Source of the DNA: Cryomorphaceae bacterium 1068 | GTDB taxonomy: Bacteria; Bacteroidota; Bacteroidia; Flavobacteriales_D; Cryomorphaceae | Length of the DNA: 64,000 bases | Direction: 5' to 3' | Assembly (NCBI GenBank): GCA_027214385.1 | Contig: JAPVXR010000015.1 | Location: 7,501 to 71,500, forward strand | Shown: piece after piece, positions 27,552-36,547 of the stretch | Layout of the letters: every line of letters begins with the position of its first letter | Position numbering within the stretch: position 1 is the stretch's first letter | The notes under the pieces: model-generated | Database searches by the model: none | The model's input: the letters and a program-made list of their open reading frames with translations, nothing else | Told to the model about the DNA's origin: nothing | Translations under genes and position numbers: made by a program

Positions 27552-28761
27552 CGAAACCGAAGGTATTGCTTATCGCCGCATTTACCTTGTGCTCTTGTGC
27601 TTGAGGACCTGCTATTTTCAATTCAGAGGGGATGGCAGGATCCAGTTCAACCGTATTTATGGTAGGTGCAACCACTCCATCTTGTATTGCCTTGATAGTG
27701 AAAACACTTTCTACAGCGCCCGCACCTCCGATAAGGTGACCTGTCATGGACTTTGTTGCTCCAACAATGAGATTCTCCATCTTACCACTAAACAGTTTGG
27801 AAATCGCTCTCACCTCGCTGATGTCTCCGACGGGGGTTGATGTAGCATGAGCGTTGATGTAACCGATTTCTTCCGGTGAGACTCCTGCTTCTTCCATGGC
27901 CAACTCCATCGCACGAATAGCTCCGATTCCATCAGGATGCGAAGAAGAAAGATGGTAGGCATCTGCGGTAGATCCGGTTCCTGCCAGCTCGGCGTAGATT
28001 TTTGCTCCTCGCGCTTTGGCATGCTCCAGCTCTTCCAATATAATGGCGGCTCCACCTTCACCCATCACAAATCCATTTCGAGTAACATCGAATGGTCGAG
28101 AGGCTCTTTCGTAATCGTCATTATCGGCAGAAAGCGCTCGCATAGTAGAGAATCCCGCCATGATAGGAGCGGTAACGCCTGCTTCGGCTCCACCGCAAAT
28201 CATCACCTTGGCTCGACCCAGCAAGAGGTTGTTAAAGGCATCGATGATAGCGTGATTGGAACTAGCGCAAGCCGATGTAACGGCAAAGTTGACTCCCATC
28301 AATCCGTACTTCATTGATATCATTCCAGGTGCTATGTTTGGAATCATCTTAGGAACGAAAAAAGGACCAAATCTCGGCGCTGCTTCGCTCTTCCAGTAAG
28401 CACTGGATTCTTCATCATAGCTATTTACACCGCCTTTTCCGGTTCCCCAAATTACGCCTACATCATAAGGAGACATTTGCTCGAAGTCTATCCCGCTGTC
28501 CTTTACAGCTTCTGCTGCACAATGAATGGAATACTGTGTGTAAATATCACTTCTTTTGATCTCGTTTCTATCCAAGTAGATAGTGGGATCAAAACCTTTT
28601 ATCTCGCATGCAAAGTGAGTTTTGTGCAGAGAGGCATCATATCTGGTAATCGGACCTACGCCATTTTTTCCTTTTAAAGCGTTTTCCCATAGCTCTTTAG
28701 AAGAATTACCTATTGGGGATACAGCCCCCAATCCTGTTACTACTACTCTTACTTTGCTCAT
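27508..28761 (-). CDS. fabF: Beta-ketoacyl-ACP synthase II
   Basis: This 417-residue condensing enzyme elongates acyl-ACP with malonyl-ACP in fatty acid synthesis. The nucleophile is C165 in VTSACASSNHAI, and the two histidines are in INAHATSTPVGD and SMTGHLIGGAGAVE. GFGGHN near the C terminus is also typical. The gene is separated from fabD by more than 12 kb. Upstream lies a 163-bp region divergent to the M16 peptidase gene. TAATATTG on the minus strand at 28810-28817 is a one-mismatch -7 box. Confidence 0.96.
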   Translation of the reverse strand: MSKVRVVVTGLGAVSPIGNSSKELWENALKGKNGVGPITRYDASLHKTHFACEIKGFDPTIYLDRNEIKRSDIYTQYSIHCAAEAVKDSGIDFEQMSPYDVGVIWGTGKGGVNSYDEESSAYWKSEAAPRFGPFFVPKMIPNIAPGMISMKYGLMGVNFAVTSACASSNHAIIDAFNNLLLGRAKVMICGGAEAGVTAPIMAGFSTMRALSADNDDYERASRPFDVTRNGFVMGEGGAAIILEELEHAKARGAKIYAELAGTGSTADAYHLSSSHPDGIGAIRAMELAMEEAGVSPEEIGYINAHATSTPVGDISEVRAISKLFSGKMENLIVGATKSMTGHLIGGAGAVESVFTIKAIQDGVVAPTINTVELDPAIPSELKIAGPQAQEHKVNAAISNTFGFGGHNTSVLYKKFEE

Positions 28762-28919
28762 CAGTCAGCGAATAAAATGATTGATAGTGTTTTACTCTTT
28801 ACTAGTCTGCAATATTAATTGACTTATTTAGAACAAAAAGCAGATTATCTGATTTGTTTCCACATGAAAAGTATTCAGACCTTCTCCTTTGAAAGTACTC
28901 TTTGAGTTTACAAACTAAG

Positions 28920-28927
28920 TATCTTTG
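28920..28927 (+). promoter_or_regulatory. Promoter -7 box for the M16 peptidase operon
   Basis: TATCTTTG is an exact TAnnTTTG match; the flank GCGC is also common in this phylum. A TTTG lies 15 nt upstream, somewhat closer than usual. The ATG at 28937 is 9 nt downstream, so the transcript would be leaderless or nearly so. The in-frame TTG at 28925 is part of this box and is not a start. Confidence 0.6.
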
Positions 28928-28936
28928 CGCTTCTCT

Positions 28937-30160
28937 ATGGAATTTCGATTTCGCAAGCTCTCAAATAACATACGCACTGTTCATCTCGCTCTACAAGACC
29001 ACCGAGTGTCACACTTGGGTCTAACCATTGAAGCAGGTTCGAGAAATGAATTGACGCAGGAACAAGGCATTGCTCATTTTATTGAGCACTTACTCTTTAA
29101 GGGTACTAAAAAGCGGAAGGCTTTTCATATCCTCAGCAGGTTGGATAGTGTAGGCGCTGAGCTAAACGCCTATACTTCAAAAGAAGAGACAGTGATCTAC
29201 GCTTCTTTCTTGAATGAACACTTTGAGAGAGCTGCAGAAATAATTGCAGATATCGCCTTCAACTCAACCTTTCCCGTAAAGGAAATCGAAAAGGAAAAAG
29301 AAGTTGTGTTGGATGAAATCCTAAGTTATCAGGACAATCCTGCCGAATTGATTTTCGATGATTTTGAAGAGCTACTCTATCCGAATCATCCCATGGGTAG
29401 AAATATTCTGGGTACGACAGATTCAGTATCCGGCTTTCGCCAAAAGGATCTTTCTCATTTCGTCGAAAGACAATACCATACCGATAGAATGGTGGTAAGT
29501 CTGGTTGGTGAAATCAAAGAGTCAAAGGTTCAACGAATCATGGACAAGTATTTTGGTTCAATTCCTTCGACTAAGTCTAGCTCTAAAATCATCTCACCAG
29601 GTAGAGCAAATATTGAGCGCAAAGAAGTGGACATGGATACCTTCCAAGCTCACCTCATCATTGGGAGTGAAACGTACGACATCCATCACAAGCAGCGCAT
29701 TCCTATGATTCTTCTTAATAATCTCCTTGGTGGGCCGGCCATGAATAGCAGGCTGAGTATGAATATCAGAGAGAGGTACGGTATTGCCTACAATCTTGAG
29801 TCATCTTATACCGCCTATTCCGATTGTGGCGTATTCACCACTTATCTGGGAACTGACAAAAAATGGCTGAGTAAAAGCGAAAAGTTAATACTTAGGGAAC
29901 TTAAGAATTTGAGGGACCAAAGGCTCACCACAACGGGGCTTCACAGAGCTAAGCAGCAATTGAAAGGTCAATATGCCCTCGCCAAAGAAAGTGGTGCCGG
30001 AATGATGCAATCCATTGGTAAAAGCCTACTTGTGCTTGACAAAGTAGTAGACTCTGAAAACATTTTAAAACAAATTGAAAACATTACGGCAGAAGAAGTA
30101 ATTGAGGCCGCTAACTTTACCTTCGACCCAAATAAACTGAGCACACTTATATACAAGTAG
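28937..30160 (+). CDS. M16 family zinc metallopeptidase (pitrilysin/processing-peptidase type)
   Basis: The 407-residue protein has the inverted zinc motif HxxEH as HFIEH at residues 47-51, followed about 75 residues later by the third ligand region (EKEKEVVLDEI). The C-terminal M16 half follows (PAMNSRLSMNIRERYGIAY). The size fits the short class, as in bacterial homologues of the mitochondrial processing peptidase beta subunit. It has no signal peptide. I chose ATG 28937 over TTG 28925 because the TTG belongs to the promoter -7 box. The O-methyltransferase and threonine aldolase follow within a few bases. Confidence 0.92.
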   Translation: MEFRFRKLSNNIRTVHLALQDHRVSHLGLTIEAGSRNELTQEQGIAHFIEHLLFKGTKKRKAFHILSRLDSVGAELNAYTSKEETVIYASFLNEHFERAAEIIADIAFNSTFPVKEIEKEKEVVLDEILSYQDNPAELIFDDFEELLYPNHPMGRNILGTTDSVSGFRQKDLSHFVERQYHTDRMVVSLVGEIKESKVQRIMDKYFGSIPSTKSSSKIISPGRANIERKEVDMDTFQAHLIIGSETYDIHHKQRIPMILLNNLLGGPAMNSRLSMNIRERYGIAYNLESSYTAYSDCGVFTTYLGTDKKWLSKSEKLILRELKNLRDQRLTTTGLHRAKQQLKGQYALAKESGAGMMQSIGKSLLVLDKVVDSENILKQIENITAEEVIEAANFTFDPNKLSTLIYK

Positions 30161-30162
30161 AC

Positions 30163-30807
30163 ATGGAATTTATCGACGCAGAACTGGACCAATATGTTCA
30201 CGATCATAGCGAAGCTGAAAGTGAACTTTTGAACGAATTAAACCGAGAGACCTACTTAAAAGTACTCCAACCAAGAATGCTTTCGGGACATGTTCAGGGC
30301 AGAATCTTGAGTATGTACTCCAAACTGATAAAGCCTGAATGCATTTTGGAAATCGGCACCTACACAGGTTATTCGGCCATATGCCTAGCCGAAGGTTTGG
30401 GTGAAAGAGGAATTCTTCATACCATCGAAAAGAATGAGGAGCTCAAACCTATCATCGACCAATATTTTAAACGTGCCGGCTTTCGGGATAAAATTGAACT
30501 TCATATTGGTGATGCCTTGCCTATAATTGAATCTATGGACGCCACATTCGATTTGGTTTTTATCGATGCCGATAAAACAAATTACCTCAACTATTACGAG
30601 GCGGTATTGCCGAAGATGAAGTCGGGAGGATGCATCATAGCCGATAACGTGCTATGGAGTGGAAAGGTACTTGACGAAGATGAGTTGAAAAATGATCCGG
30701 ATACTGCGGTACTCAATGAGTTTAACAAGGCGGTTACGGCAGACGACCGTGTCGAAAATGTGCTACTTCCCGTTCGTGATGGGTTAATGTTGATTCGTAA
30801 AAAGTAA
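30163..30807 (+). CDS. SAM-dependent O-methyltransferase (CCoAOMT-like)
   Basis: A 214-residue class I methyltransferase of the caffeoyl-CoA/catechol O-methyltransferase group. The SAM-binding motif is CILEIGTYTGYSAICLAEG, the metal-binding aspartates are in DLVFIDADKTNY, and a DN pair (IIADNVLWSG) completes the divalent metal site. The acceptor is unknown. It lies 2 bp after the M16 peptidase stop and 4 bp before the aldolase gene, so the three are cotranscribed. Confidence 0.9.
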   Translation: MEFIDAELDQYVHDHSEAESELLNELNRETYLKVLQPRMLSGHVQGRILSMYSKLIKPECILEIGTYTGYSAICLAEGLGERGILHTIEKNEELKPIIDQYFKRAGFRDKIELHIGDALPIIESMDATFDLVFIDADKTNYLNYYEAVLPKMKSGGCIIADNVLWSGKVLDEDELKNDPDTAVLNEFNKAVTADDRVENVLLPVRDGLMLIRKK

Positions 30808-30811
30808 ATTC

Positions 30812-31825
30812 ATGTTTGACCTGAGAAGTGATACCGTTACCAAGCCGAGTAAGGAAATGCTGAAAACTATGTTCCACGCTGAAGTTGGCGATGACGTTTT
30901 TGGTGAAGACCCTACCATCAATCGATTGGAATCAATGGGAGCGGAAATGATGGGACATGAGGCGGGTCTGTTTTGTCCGTCAGGAACGATGACCAATCAA
31001 ATTGCTATCTCTATTCATACGAAACCGGGTGATGAGGTTATATGCCATGAGAGCTCTCACATCTATAATTATGAAGTAGGAGGTATTGCCCGAAATTCCC
31101 TCAGTTCAGTAAAACTCGTTTTTAATGATGATGCTATTTTAACACCGGAAGAAGTGGAAGATTCCATACTCGCCGACCACGATTGGCTAGCAAGAACTTC
31201 ATTGGTTGTAGCCGAAGACACCTCGAATCGGGGGGGTGGGAAGTGCTATGAATTCGAGCAACTAAAAGCGCTCAGCGGTGCTTGCAAAAAGCACAAGCTC
31301 GCCTTTCACCTGGATGGAGCAAGAGCATTCAACGCGATTGTCGAAAAGGGCCATGACCTCGCTTCGTATGGTCAATTATTCGATTCACTTTCTATTTGCC
31401 TTTCAAAGGGACTGGGAGCTCCCGTAGGTTCATTACTACTGGGGAGCAAATCATTTATTAAAGAAGCCAGACGGCGCCGAAAAGGTATGGGTGGAGGAAT
31501 GCGTCAGGCAGGCTACTTGGCCATGGCAGGAATCTATGCTTTGGAAAATAATGTAGCCCGCTTGCAAGAAGATCATGATCTGGCCAAAGAAATCGCGGAA
31601 ACGTTGAAGGGCTGCTCCAAGGTGGTGAGGGTGATCGAACCAGAGACGAACATTTTGATTTTTGACGTGGATAACTTGTCAGAAGTTTACCTGGCGAAAT
31701 TGGAACTACATAACGTTCGCGGAGTATCTTTTGGAAAAAAGCGGATTCGTCTGGTGACCCATATGGACATAGACCGCTCGAAAACAGATGATTTAAAGGA
31801 GTCGCTAAAGAGGGCTCTGAATTAA
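30812..31825 (+). CDS. ltaE: Low-specificity L-threonine aldolase
   Basis: This 337-residue fold-type I PLP enzyme splits threonine or allo-threonine into glycine and acetaldehyde. The PLP lysine is K199 in SICLSKGLGAPVGS, the ring-contact aspartate is in HLDGARAFNA, and the N-terminal RSDTVTKPS is characteristic. A run of seven G at 31230-31236 encodes R-G-G. It converges on the OmpA-family gene with a 4-bp overlap of the stop codons, and no terminator is visible between them. Confidence 0.93.
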   Translation: MFDLRSDTVTKPSKEMLKTMFHAEVGDDVFGEDPTINRLESMGAEMMGHEAGLFCPSGTMTNQIAISIHTKPGDEVICHESSHIYNYEVGGIARNSLSSVKLVFNDDAILTPEEVEDSILADHDWLARTSLVVAEDTSNRGGGKCYEFEQLKALSGACKKHKLAFHLDGARAFNAIVEKGHDLASYGQLFDSLSICLSKGLGAPVGSLLLGSKSFIKEARRRRKGMGGGMRQAGYLAMAGIYALENNVARLQEDHDLAKEIAETLKGCSKVVRVIEPETNILIFDVDNLSEVYLAKLELHNVRGVSFGKKRIRLVTHMDIDRSKTDDLKESLKRALN

Positions 31826-33045
31826 TTAATCAAGTTTACTTCTACCCTTCTATCAGCAGGACCGGAAGTGGTGCTTTCGGTGTCACCTAAATAAGTTACG
31901 ACTACGCGGTTTCCTTCTATTCCCATCGACTCAAGGAATACCCTCACCGACTCGGCACGCTGTTGTGATATCCAAGCATTGTACTCTGAATCCCCTGACC
32001 TATCAGCGTATCCGGTCACCAATGCTTTTTGAGAAGGATTCTTCACTAAAAGTACTATTGTCTTATTGAGTCGTGCTTTTTGTACCTCGCTCAATTCATA
32101 CTCATTCTTTGCGAAGATCAGATATTCAGGCCCACTTTCAGTTGAACTACGAGATGGCTCGTCCTTCAGCTCAGTTATCATCTGTCGCATTTCGGCCATA
32201 TCCTCTCTCAAGTCGCTGTTGTCTCTTCTATTGATCTCATCAATTTGACTTTGGAGATTCTGAAACATTTCAGAATAGTTGGATAAAATTCTATTATTCT
32301 CCTCCAAAAGAGTTACCACTTCCTCAGAGAAATCGTTTTTCTTTCTTCGATTTTTCTTCGAAGGCCTTCTATTGGATGCAAAGAGGTCGGGGTTGAGACT
32401 TAAATCTCCAAGATTATCATGAATTGCAGGATCAGCCATCAATTGAAACTCTTCCGCCGGCATCACCCTGATTTTATTGTCATCTTCTTGACTTTCGTCA
32501 ATAGACATATACTCCTCTATAAACTCAGTTGCTTCAGCCATGGCAGATTCTTTCAGGCTAAAAACAAGACTTTGAAAACCATAAAGGCTTAAATCATCTT
32601 GATCCAAAGGATCACTAAGACGACGACCGTTGAGCTCTTTAAGATGAGATGCTTGACTTAATACATCATCAGAAAATCCTTGAAACAACTCCGAGAAGGG
32701 CAAGTCATTTATCCAAATTGCATTCTTGACCAAGGCACTGGCACTTTCATCAAAATCAAGTGCTGAGGAATACACGCGAATTTGGCCATTTTCGACAAAA
32801 TAATTGTCATCGACAAATGACTTCAGGCCGTAGCTGATCATCTGGTTTAAGAGAGACTGCTTCGTGTTCGATGCAAGCTCATATTCATTGATGATAATGG
32901 TCTGTTCTTTGAAACCACTCAGTACATAATTCTCAGGCACGTCACTAAGAGGCTCACTGTGAAAACGATTTATCACGGTAACATTTTGCGCAGATAATGT
33001 GAAAGCCGCACAACAAATTGTGGTAGTCAGTAATTTTGTAAGCAC
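31822..33045 (-). CDS. OmpA family outer-membrane/peptidoglycan-linked protein
   Basis: The protein has 407 residues: a signal peptide (MLTKLLTTTICCAAFTLSAQ), a long unassigned N-terminal region, a basic stretch near residue 230, a coiled-coil segment (about 245-290), and a C-terminal OmpA-like domain. That last domain (LVTGYADRSGDSEYNAWISQQRAE, DRRVEVNLIN) binds peptidoglycan through Asp and Arg. The start is GTG directly after an in-frame TAG, so no longer form exists. The ends of this gene and ltaE overlap tail to tail. Confidence 0.88.
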   Translation of the reverse strand: MLTKLLTTTICCAAFTLSAQNVTVINRFHSEPLSDVPENYVLSGFKEQTIIINEYELASNTKQSLLNQMISYGLKSFVDDNYFVENGQIRVYSSALDFDESASALVKNAIWINDLPFSELFQGFSDDVLSQASHLKELNGRRLSDPLDQDDLSLYGFQSLVFSLKESAMAEATEFIEEYMSIDESQEDDNKIRVMPAEEFQLMADPAIHDNLGDLSLNPDLFASNRRPSKKNRRKKNDFSEEVVTLLEENNRILSNYSEMFQNLQSQIDEINRRDNSDLREDMAEMRQMITELKDEPSRSSTESGPEYLIFAKNEYELSEVQKARLNKTIVLLVKNPSQKALVTGYADRSGDSEYNAWISQQRAESVRVFLESMGIEGNRVVVTYLGDTESTTSGPADRRVEVNLIN

Positions 33046-33382
33046 CTAGGTCGAAACACTCCACCAACTGATGGATTTCTTCGTCAAATTTCGACAAAAC
33101 CAAAACCAAAGTCCACTTAATGACCCCAAACGTTTTGAACAGAATACTCGTTAATTTGAGCTTTTTGTGGAAAAGTCACGGCTCCCACAAGCCCTTTGGA
33201 AAGTCATTATTGGAACTCCAACAAGTAACCACAAAAGTCAGAACACTGCTATTGAGCACCTTAACTCGAGTAAAAAAACAATTGTGTACTGGCAACCCTA
33301 ATAGAAGAAGGCCGTCTTTAAATCAGAACCGTATTCGTACGGGACAAAATAGAAAAGGTTACAAAACAAAAAATTACACATT
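33046..33382. other. Divergent 337-bp intergenic region without a supported gene
   Basis: It separates the OmpA-family gene from the DUF5684 gene and should carry both promoters. I find no exact TAnnTTTG at a good position on either strand. There is a small hairpin with a TTCG loop at 33329-33342. An open frame at 33120-33461 is rejected as coding (see rejected list). Confidence 0.5.
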
Positions 33383-33847
33383 ATGGACGGCATCATCAAT
33401 TTTATTCAAGACTTCTTCATGGGGCTCTACGGAACTTTCGGAGACGGATTACTTCTTTTAGCAGGAGTGTTGGCTTTCTTCGGAATCGTTGCTCAATGGA
33501 AACTTTACGAAAAAGCAAACCAGCCGGGTGTTGCTTGCATAGTTCCTATCTGGAACTTCATCGTATTCCTTAGAATTGTAGGGCGACCTGCTAGTCACAT
33601 GTTCCTCTTCTTTATACCGATCTACGGACAATTCTACCTTGTACCAAAGGTGTACATCGAGTTGTGCAATAGCTTTGGAAAGACGAGCATCGTAGATTAT
33701 GTGTTGATTATTCTTTTCAATGCATTCTACATCCTCAACTTAGGCCTCTCATACGAGACTGAGTACCTAGGGCCAGCGCATGGAAAAGACATGAGCGAGA
33801 TTAAGGCTATGATGAACCGAGGCGGTTCTAGATCAGCCTACGCTTAG
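33383..33847 (+). CDS. DUF5684 family small membrane protein
   Basis: A 154-residue protein with four hydrophobic segments (about residues 20-38, 50-66, 70-88 and 102-122) and the conserved KLYEKANQPGVACIVPIWNF motif. That motif is typical of the Bacteroidota DUF5684 family, often near signal peptidase genes. The function is unknown. Its end overlaps the alaS end by 15 bp in convergent orientation. Confidence 0.8.
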   Translation: MDGIINFIQDFFMGLYGTFGDGLLLLAGVLAFFGIVAQWKLYEKANQPGVACIVPIWNFIVFLRIVGRPASHMFLFFIPIYGQFYLVPKVYIELCNSFGKTSIVDYVLIILFNAFYILNLGLSYETEYLGPAHGKDMSEIKAMMNRGGSRSAYA

Positions 33848-36448
33848 AATTTCTTCCGCACGTTTCAGTGCTTCAGAAATTCCATTAGGATTCTTGCCAC
33901 CTGCGGTGGCAAAGAATGCTTGTCCCCCGCCACCACCTTGAATAAATCTTGCCAGTTCTTTCACAATAATCCCGGAATTAAAGCTTCCATCAGTAACCAA
34001 TTCATCAGACAGAGCCACGGACACCGTGGCTTTGTTGTTTTCGGCTGTAGCCAAAACCAAAAACAGAGGACTCAACTCTTTTCTTAGTTGAAACGATATA
34101 TCCTTAACCGATGCCGGATCAAGATCAACTTGCTCTGCAATAAATGACACTCCATTAATTTGTCGAACTTTATTAGCGAGCTCCTTCTTTATGCTTTGAG
34201 CTTTTTCTGACTTCAAGGCTGCAATCTCCTTTTCGAGATCAGTCTGCTTCGCAATAAGTGACTCTACGGCTTTCGCAGGAGATTTTGGAGCTTTGAGCTT
34301 TTCTTTGATTGTCTGTAACTCGTCAATTTCACTGAATACCTGGCCTTCAGCAGCTTCTCCTGTCAATGCTTCTATTCTTCTAATACCGGCAGCTACCGAC
34401 CCCTCGCTTGTAATTTTGAAAAATCCAATCTCCCCTGTTGCTTGCACATGTGTTCCTCCACAAAGCTCTACGGAATCTCCGAATTGAATCACTCTGACCT
34501 CATCACCATATTTCTCGCCAAACAGAGCCATAGCTCCCATCTCCTGAGCCTTACTCATTGGAACCTTCCTGAATTCTCCTAAGGCCAAGTTCTCCCGAAC
34601 CATCGCATTCACTTGCATTTCGACCTTGCGAATCTCCTCATCGCTCATCTTTGAAAAGTGTGAAAAATCGAATCGGAGGTAATTCTTCTCGACCAATGAC
34701 CCTTTTTGCTCCACATGAGTTCCGAGAACATCTCGAAGTGCATGATGGAGTAGATGCGTTGCTGAATGGTTTTTCTCAGTACTACTGCGATCCTTAGAAG
34801 CTACAACTGCAGTAAATTGAGGGCCAAGTTCCTTTGGCGAGTTTTTCGTTATGTGAACAATGAGATTGTTCTCGCGGTAGGTGTTGTCAATAGACAATTT
34901 TTTACCATCACTTTCAATGTATCCCTTGTCGCCTACCTGACCTCCACCTTCAGGATAGAAAGGTGTTTTATTGAATACTAAGTGAAATAGCTTTTTGCCT
35001 TTTTGCTCCACTTCCCGATAACGCACCAATTCTATAGTATCTTCCAAAACATCATAGCCGACAAACTCCGTTGAGGGTGAATCTGACAAGACTACCCAGT
35101 CTCCTGCTGCTACCGCTGAGTCTTTTCTCGAACGACTCTTTTGCTCTTGAAGAGCTTTTTCAAAAGCTTCTTCATTGTAGAACTTCCCTTGCTCGGAAAG
35201 AATCAATGCCGTCAAATCAGCAGGAAACCCATAGGTGTCATAAAGCTCAAAGACAGTTTCACCATCAATCTCTTTCCCTTCTGTCTTTTGAATGATTTCA
35301 GAAATCCGATCCATCCCTTTAGCTAAGGTGCGCAGAAATGCTTCCTCCTCTTCTTTGATGACTTGCGCTATCAATGTCTTGTTGTGGCTAAGCTCAGAAA
35401 AGAACTCCCCGAGTTGTTTCTCCAGCTCACCTGCCAAGAGAGTTAATATAGGTTCACGCCTATCTAAAAAGCTATAAGCATATCGGACCGCACGTCTGAG
35501 AATTCGACGTATTACGTAGCCCGCACCCGTATTGCTAGGCATCTGACCATCGGCAATGGCAAATGAAACTGCACGAACATGGTCTGCAATAACACGAAAA
35601 GCCACATCTTGTTTAGATTCAGTTCTTCCGTATTTAACTCCTGTTTCTTTTTCAAGAAATGAAATTAGCGGGGTAAAAACATCAGTGTCGTAATTTGACT
35701 GCTTACCCTGAAGCACCATGGCCAAACGCTCAAATCCCATTCCTGTGTCAATATGCCTTTCCTTCAAGGGGATAAGCTTTCCATCGGCCTTGCGATTGAG
35801 TTCCATGAAGACCAAATTCCAGATCTCCACCACTTGCGGATGGTCCATGTTGACCAATTCAGCGCCGGACTTGAGTTTTCTCTCCTCGTCTGATCGCAAG
35901 TCAACGTGAATCTCAGAACAAGGGCCGCAAGGGCCCACGTCGCCCATTTCCCAGAAATTGTCTTTTTTATCCCCTTTTAGAATTCTGTCCTCTTCAACTA
36001 GATTTTTCCAGTAGCCGTAAGCTTCCGTATCGAATTCCAGATCGTCTTGTTTATCTCCTTCAAAAACGGTCACATACATCCTATCCTTCTCAACACCGAA
36101 AACGTCTGTCAGCAGCTCCCACGCCCACTCGATTGCTTCTTTTTTGTAATAAGCCCCGAATGACCAATTCCCCAACATTTCGAACATGGTGTGGTGGTAA
36201 GTGTCTACACCAACTTCTTCCAGATCATTATGCTTCCCGCTCACTCTCAAACACTTCTGCGTGTCAGCGACACGCCTATTCGAAGTTTCTTCATTGCCCA
36301 GAAAAATATCTTTGAACTGATTCATCCCGGCGTTCGTAAACATAAGTGTGGGATCATTCTTAATGACGATTGGAGCTGAATCGACAATTTTGTGATTCTT
36401 ACTCTCGAAAAAGTCAAGAAAGACACTGCGAATTTGAGATGATTTCAT
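33833..36448 (-). CDS. alaS: Alanyl-tRNA synthetase
   Basis: A full-length 871-residue class II synthetase. The catalytic core (FTNAGMNQFKDIFLG, GMGFERL), the editing domain with HxxxH (HSATHLLHH) and the distal CGGTHVQATGEIGFF, and the C-terminal oligomerisation region with GGGGGQAFFATAGG are all visible. I use the ATG at 36448 (MKSSQIRSVFLDFFE), which matches the family N terminus. An ATG 18 nt upstream adds MLNFVS and falls in a TAAACTTTG promoter-like sequence. The gene diverges from the M23 peptidase. Confidence 0.95.
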   Translation of the reverse strand: MKSSQIRSVFLDFFESKNHKIVDSAPIVIKNDPTLMFTNAGMNQFKDIFLGNEETSNRRVADTQKCLRVSGKHNDLEEVGVDTYHHTMFEMLGNWSFGAYYKKEAIEWAWELLTDVFGVEKDRMYVTVFEGDKQDDLEFDTEAYGYWKNLVEEDRILKGDKKDNFWEMGDVGPCGPCSEIHVDLRSDEERKLKSGAELVNMDHPQVVEIWNLVFMELNRKADGKLIPLKERHIDTGMGFERLAMVLQGKQSNYDTDVFTPLISFLEKETGVKYGRTESKQDVAFRVIADHVRAVSFAIADGQMPSNTGAGYVIRRILRRAVRYAYSFLDRREPILTLLAGELEKQLGEFFSELSHNKTLIAQVIKEEEEAFLRTLAKGMDRISEIIQKTEGKEIDGETVFELYDTYGFPADLTALILSEQGKFYNEEAFEKALQEQKSRSRKDSAVAAGDWVVLSDSPSTEFVGYDVLEDTIELVRYREVEQKGKKLFHLVFNKTPFYPEGGGQVGDKGYIESDGKKLSIDNTYRENNLIVHITKNSPKELGPQFTAVVASKDRSSTEKNHSATHLLHHALRDVLGTHVEQKGSLVEKNYLRFDFSHFSKMSDEEIRKVEMQVNAMVRENLALGEFRKVPMSKAQEMGAMALFGEKYGDEVRVIQFGDSVELCGGTHVQATGEIGFFKITSEGSVAAGIRRIEALTGEAAEGQVFSEIDELQTIKEKLKAPKSPAKAVESLIAKQTDLEKEIAALKSEKAQSIKKELANKVRQINGVSFIAEQVDLDPASVKDISFQLRKELSPLFLVLATAENNKATVSVALSDELVTDGSFNSGIIVKELARFIQGGGGGQAFFATAGGKNPNGISEALKRAEEILSVG

Positions 36449-36547
36449 TGAAACAAAGTTTAACAATTGAAGGGAGTCGCCGAAGAAATGGTTGTTTGTG
36501 CCATTCAGTCGATTTCCTACTTTTATGGTTTAATTTTTCCTAACCGG

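Noticed and set aside
28925-28936. TTG start of the M16 peptidase
   Set aside because: TTG is part of the TATCTTTG promoter box; ATG 28937 fits the family N terminus.
33120-33461. 113-residue open frame before the DUF5684 gene
   Set aside because: It overlaps the DUF5684 start in another frame, has a low-complexity Lys/Arg/Asn-rich composition with no family signal, and is probably chance frame in an upstream region.
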